DNA of 64,000 nucleotides from CAVUCH01 sp963739995 (GTDB taxonomy: Bacteria; Acidobacteriota; Vicinamibacteria; Vicinamibacterales; JAENWD01), in the NCBI GenBank assembly GCA_963739995.1, contig CAVUCH010000007.1, positions 59,363 to 123,362 on the forward strand, given 5' to 3'. The position numbers and the translations under genes are program-made. Positions within the stretch are counted from its first letter, which is position 1. The number at the start of each line of letters is the position of its first letter. Positions 61,912 through 64,000 of the stretch are shown here, piece by piece. The notes under the pieces were generated by a model that searched no databases, was not told the DNA's origin, and was given only the letters and a program-made list of their open reading frames with translations.

Positions 61912-62616
61912 ATGCTGCCGCTGGATCTGGCGCCTCTCTCGCGGCGTCCGCTTCGGGTGCTCTGCCTTGGCGCCCACTCCGATGACATCGAGATCGGCTG
62001 CGGTGGCTTGATCCTCTCGCTGATCAAACTCCGACCCGACATCGAATTCCACTGGGTCGTCTTTTCTGCGCCGCCTGGACGCGACGCCGAAGCACGTGCC
62101 AGTGCTCGAGCGTTCCTAAGCGGTGTGCATCGACAGCGGGTGCTACTCGACGGGTTTCGCGACGGCTTTTTTCCTTATCAGGGCTCCGCCATCAAAGAAG
62201 CCTTCGAGCGCCTGAAACAGGAGGTCGATGCGGATCTCGTCCTGACCCATCATCGCGACGATCGGCACCAGGATCACCGGGTGCTTGCCGATCTCACGTG
62301 GAATACGTTCCGAGACCACTGGATCCTCGAGTACGAGATCCCGAAATACGATGGTGACCTGGGGAGGCCCAACGTATTCGTGCCCCTGGATCGGGAAATC
62401 TGCGAACGCAAGGTGACGTATCTCGAACGCGCATTCGGCAGCCAGCGCGACAAGCACTGGTTCTCCGCCGAGACGTTCATGGGGCTGATGCGAATCCGCG
62501 GATTGGAGTGCCGCGCGCCAAGCGGCTTTGCCGAAGCGTTCTACGCGCGCAAGACAGTGCTCGGCTTGCTGTCGTCCGAAACCGAAACACCCGGTGCTGA
62601 TCCCGGACCTTCCTGA
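61912..62616 (+). CDS. PIG-L/LmbE family deacetylase
   Basis: 234 residues. The zinc motif reads LGAHSDDIEIGCGGLIL near residue 22, a Ser variant of the usual AHPDDxE. The second ligand lies in HHRDDRHQDHRVLADLTWN near 105-120. The family removes N-acetyl groups from GlcNAc-type sugars or related amides. In CDP-sugar clusters such genes often accompany rfbF, suggesting N-deacetylation or a related step on the nucleotide sugar or glycan (inference). It starts 15 bp after rfbF. Its last 76 bp overlap the oppositely oriented glycosyltransferase. Confidence 0.85.
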   Translation: MLPLDLAPLSRRPLRVLCLGAHSDDIEIGCGGLILSLIKLRPDIEFHWVVFSAPPGRDAEARASARAFLSGVHRQRVLLDGFRDGFFPYQGSAIKEAFERLKQEVDADLVLTHHRDDRHQDHRVLADLTWNTFRDHWILEYEIPKYDGDLGRPNVFVPLDREICERKVTYLERAFGSQRDKHWFSAETFMGLMRIRGLECRAPSGFAEAFYARKTVLGLLSSETETPGADPGPS

Positions 62617-63553
62617 TAATTGAGCGCGAGGAACGCCGGCTGGCATCGGTCACGACGATACGTGGCCGATGTTCCACGCCTGAAGCCTGACAATGCCCTC
62701 GCGACCGCCCGGTCGGCCAACCACCCGCTGATGGCTCGGTAACACCGTAGACGTGTACGCCCGTCGAGCCGTGCGCGTCCGACTGCCGCCACGTAGGCTG
62801 CGATCAGGCGGAGCCGCAGAATCGAGGGGGCGTTCACGACCAGCGGATCCACCCCTTCGGCGCGGGTGACGATGGATGATTTCGTATATGCTCGTCCGGG
62901 ATGATCCCTATTGAAAAACTCTTCGCCGACAATCTCGCAGAACTTCCCGTGCAGTGACAACTCGGCGAGGAGCACGTGATCGGTTGCGGCATTGCTTGCC
63001 ATGAGCCCGGTCAGACTCATGGCCTGCGCTCGAACGACCCCGAACAACGGTGTGCCCCAGAACGGAGCGTGCATCAGACGAGCGAACCGAACAGCCGGAT
63101 CGGGGGATGTCACATCCGGCCCAGAGGCATGCGGCTGCGTGATTCGCCCGTGCTCGTCGATGCCCACGGGCCTCGCATGCGCGAGCACGACGCCGGGATC
63201 ACGCTCGAGAACCTCGACACAGCGCCGGAGGAAGTCCCTTCCGCAGAGGTCGTCGTATGCGGCCCACTTGAAGAACTGCCCCGAAGAAAGTCGAAGGCCT
63301 GGTTGAAGTTGCCGGCCAGCCCGACGTTGATCCGGTTCCGGACATAACGCACACGCTTGTCACTGGCGACGTAGTCGAGCGCAATCTCTCTCGTTCGGTC
63401 GGTGGATGCGTTGTCCGAGATGATCAGCTCAAAATCCTCATAGGTCTGTGCCAGGAGCGACTCGATTGTTTCTCCGAGGTACCGCTCACTGTCGAAGACT
63501 GTCAAACCGATGCTCACCTGCGGCACGATCGATTCCCCATTGCGGATGATCAC
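62541..63553 (-). pseudogene. Family 2 glycosyltransferase, frameshift near 63288
   Basis: Two frames make about 337 residues. The GT-A start VPQVSIGLTVFDSERYLGETIESLL and ELIISDNASTDRTREIALDY lead to NVGLAGNFNQAFDF. The second frame continues SGQFFKWAAYDDLCGRDFLRRC with the DxD-like acidic pair, then a C-terminal helical region. Adding one A in the AAA run at 63287-63289 (TTTT on the coding strand) restores DFSSGQFFKWAAYDD. The enzyme transfers a sugar to the growing repeat unit. The GTG at 63553 is chosen because it avoids overlap with the upstream gene; 63604 and 63526 are alternatives. Its end overlaps PIG-L by 76 bp. Confidence 0.82.
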
Positions 63554-63569
63554 AAGCCCTTGAATTGAG

Positions 63570-64000
63570 CTATTGATCCGCCACTCGCTCGAGCCAGATC
63601 TCACGCCAATACGGGTAGATCGCCCGGGGACAGAACTGGTGGTATTCCCCAGTGCACGTGACGTTCTCGAGAATAATGCAGTCCGACCCGATGTGCTTCA
63701 TCTTGCCGGTGCCTTCCTCGATGATGCGATCGACCCGACGGAGCACGCGAGCAGTCCTGCCACAAAATCTGAGCATCTCGACATCGAAGGACAACCCGCG
63801 GTTCCGGTTCCGGGTGTTGAGCGTGCTCACGATTTCCGCCTTGCTTTTGATCCGCACGGTCTCGCCCGGCCGCAAGTGCAGGTGAGCCGACGGCGTTTTA
63901 GTCAGGCGTCCTTCCAGGTGTGGATGCCTCCTGCCGCCCCTGATGAGAGGCAGGCCAGGGAATAATGTTTTGTAAAGGGTTTGAAATCTGTTGTATACGC
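63570..64000 (-). CDS. Conserved polysaccharide-cluster protein, partial (N-terminus beyond window)
   Basis: The frame is open from the right edge to the stop at 63570, giving the last 142 or so residues. It starts with VYNRFQTLYKTLFPGLPLIRG and then LRPGETVRIKSKAEIV, TRNRNRGLSFDVEML, CGRTARVLRRVDRIIEE, SDCIILENVTC and a Trp/Tyr/Arg-rich CPRAIYPYWREIWLERV. I recall this C-terminal pattern from uncharacterised proteins beside glycosyltransferases in exopolysaccharide clusters; no function is established. Three conserved cysteines (CGRT, ENVTC, QFCPR) could bind a metal. Upstream of and same strand as the GT2 gene, 16 bp apart. Confidence 0.75.
   Translation of the reverse strand, partial: VYNRFQTLYKTLFPGLPLIRGGRRHPHLEGRLTKTPSAHLHLRPGETVRIKSKAEIVSTLNTRNRNRGLSFDVEMLRFCGRTARVLRRVDRIIEEGTGKMKHIGSDCIILENVTCTGEYHQFCPRAIYPYWREIWLERVADQ

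Overview
This is 64 kb of GC-rich bacterial chromosome, densely coded, with short operons on both strands and many 1-8 bp gene overlaps (TGATG, GTGA, ATGA). Gene content points to an aerobic, Gram-negative, chemoorganotrophic acidobacterium, most likely of the Vicinamibacteria type. This rests on a VWFA-related protein of the kind common in Acidobacteria, a carboxypeptidase-regulatory-domain TonB receptor, an OmpA lipoprotein, many exported peptidases and BlaI/M56 pairs. It is an inference from families; no rRNA or tRNA gene was seen.

Layout. 1-4.2 kb (minus): partial membrane sensor, flippase-like integral membrane protein, CcdA, stand-alone NuoG. 4.4-12.7 kb: small anchored protein (+), then minus-strand M1 peptidase, RsbU/SpoIIE phosphatase, KBL-type acyltransferase, AI-2E-family permease and class I aminotransferase. 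12.8-18.5 kb: VWA protein and OmpA lipoprotein (+), converging on a TonB receptor and its exported partner (-). 18.6-26 kb: histidine kinase/response regulator (+); CDF transporter, radical SAM protein, M56 peptidase and BlaI repressor (-). 26.3-32.7 kb: a Tat-exported three-subunit molybdenum aldehyde oxidoreductase of PaoABC type, a small Cys-rich protein, a DUF1326 protein, an exported protein and an SDR. 32.8-46.7 kb: MTHFR-like protein, beta-CASP nuclease, DPP III-like M49 peptidase, a frameshifted aminotransferase, MalQ, M28 peptidase, a pseudokinase-PEGA/TonB-C pair and an M23 lipoprotein. 46.7-64 kb: after about 0.9 kb without a gene comes a surface-polysaccharide island. It holds a flippase, a 2OG dioxygenase-like protein, a DUF2172/DUF4910 protein, two NDP-sugar SDRs, RfbC, a C-methyltransferase, RfbF, PIG-L and GT2. 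In its middle is a giant secreted LamG/Fn3/copper-radical-oxidase protein.

The island looks like a route to a CDP-activated, probably C-methyl-branched deoxysugar and its transfer and export. Six of its twelve genes carry single-base frameshifts, as does one aminotransferase outside it. Reading frames are intact on both sides of each shift, and most shifts sit in short runs of one base. Consensus sequencing error is therefore at least as likely as gene decay.

Three patterns stand out. A TANNNT -10-like hexamer ends 5-10 nt before the start codon of at least ten genes, which predicts leaderless mRNAs. Intergenic 7-8 bp tandem arrays occur as inverted pairs. A 1,239-bp LamG-Fn3-Fn3 unit is repeated almost perfectly within one gene.
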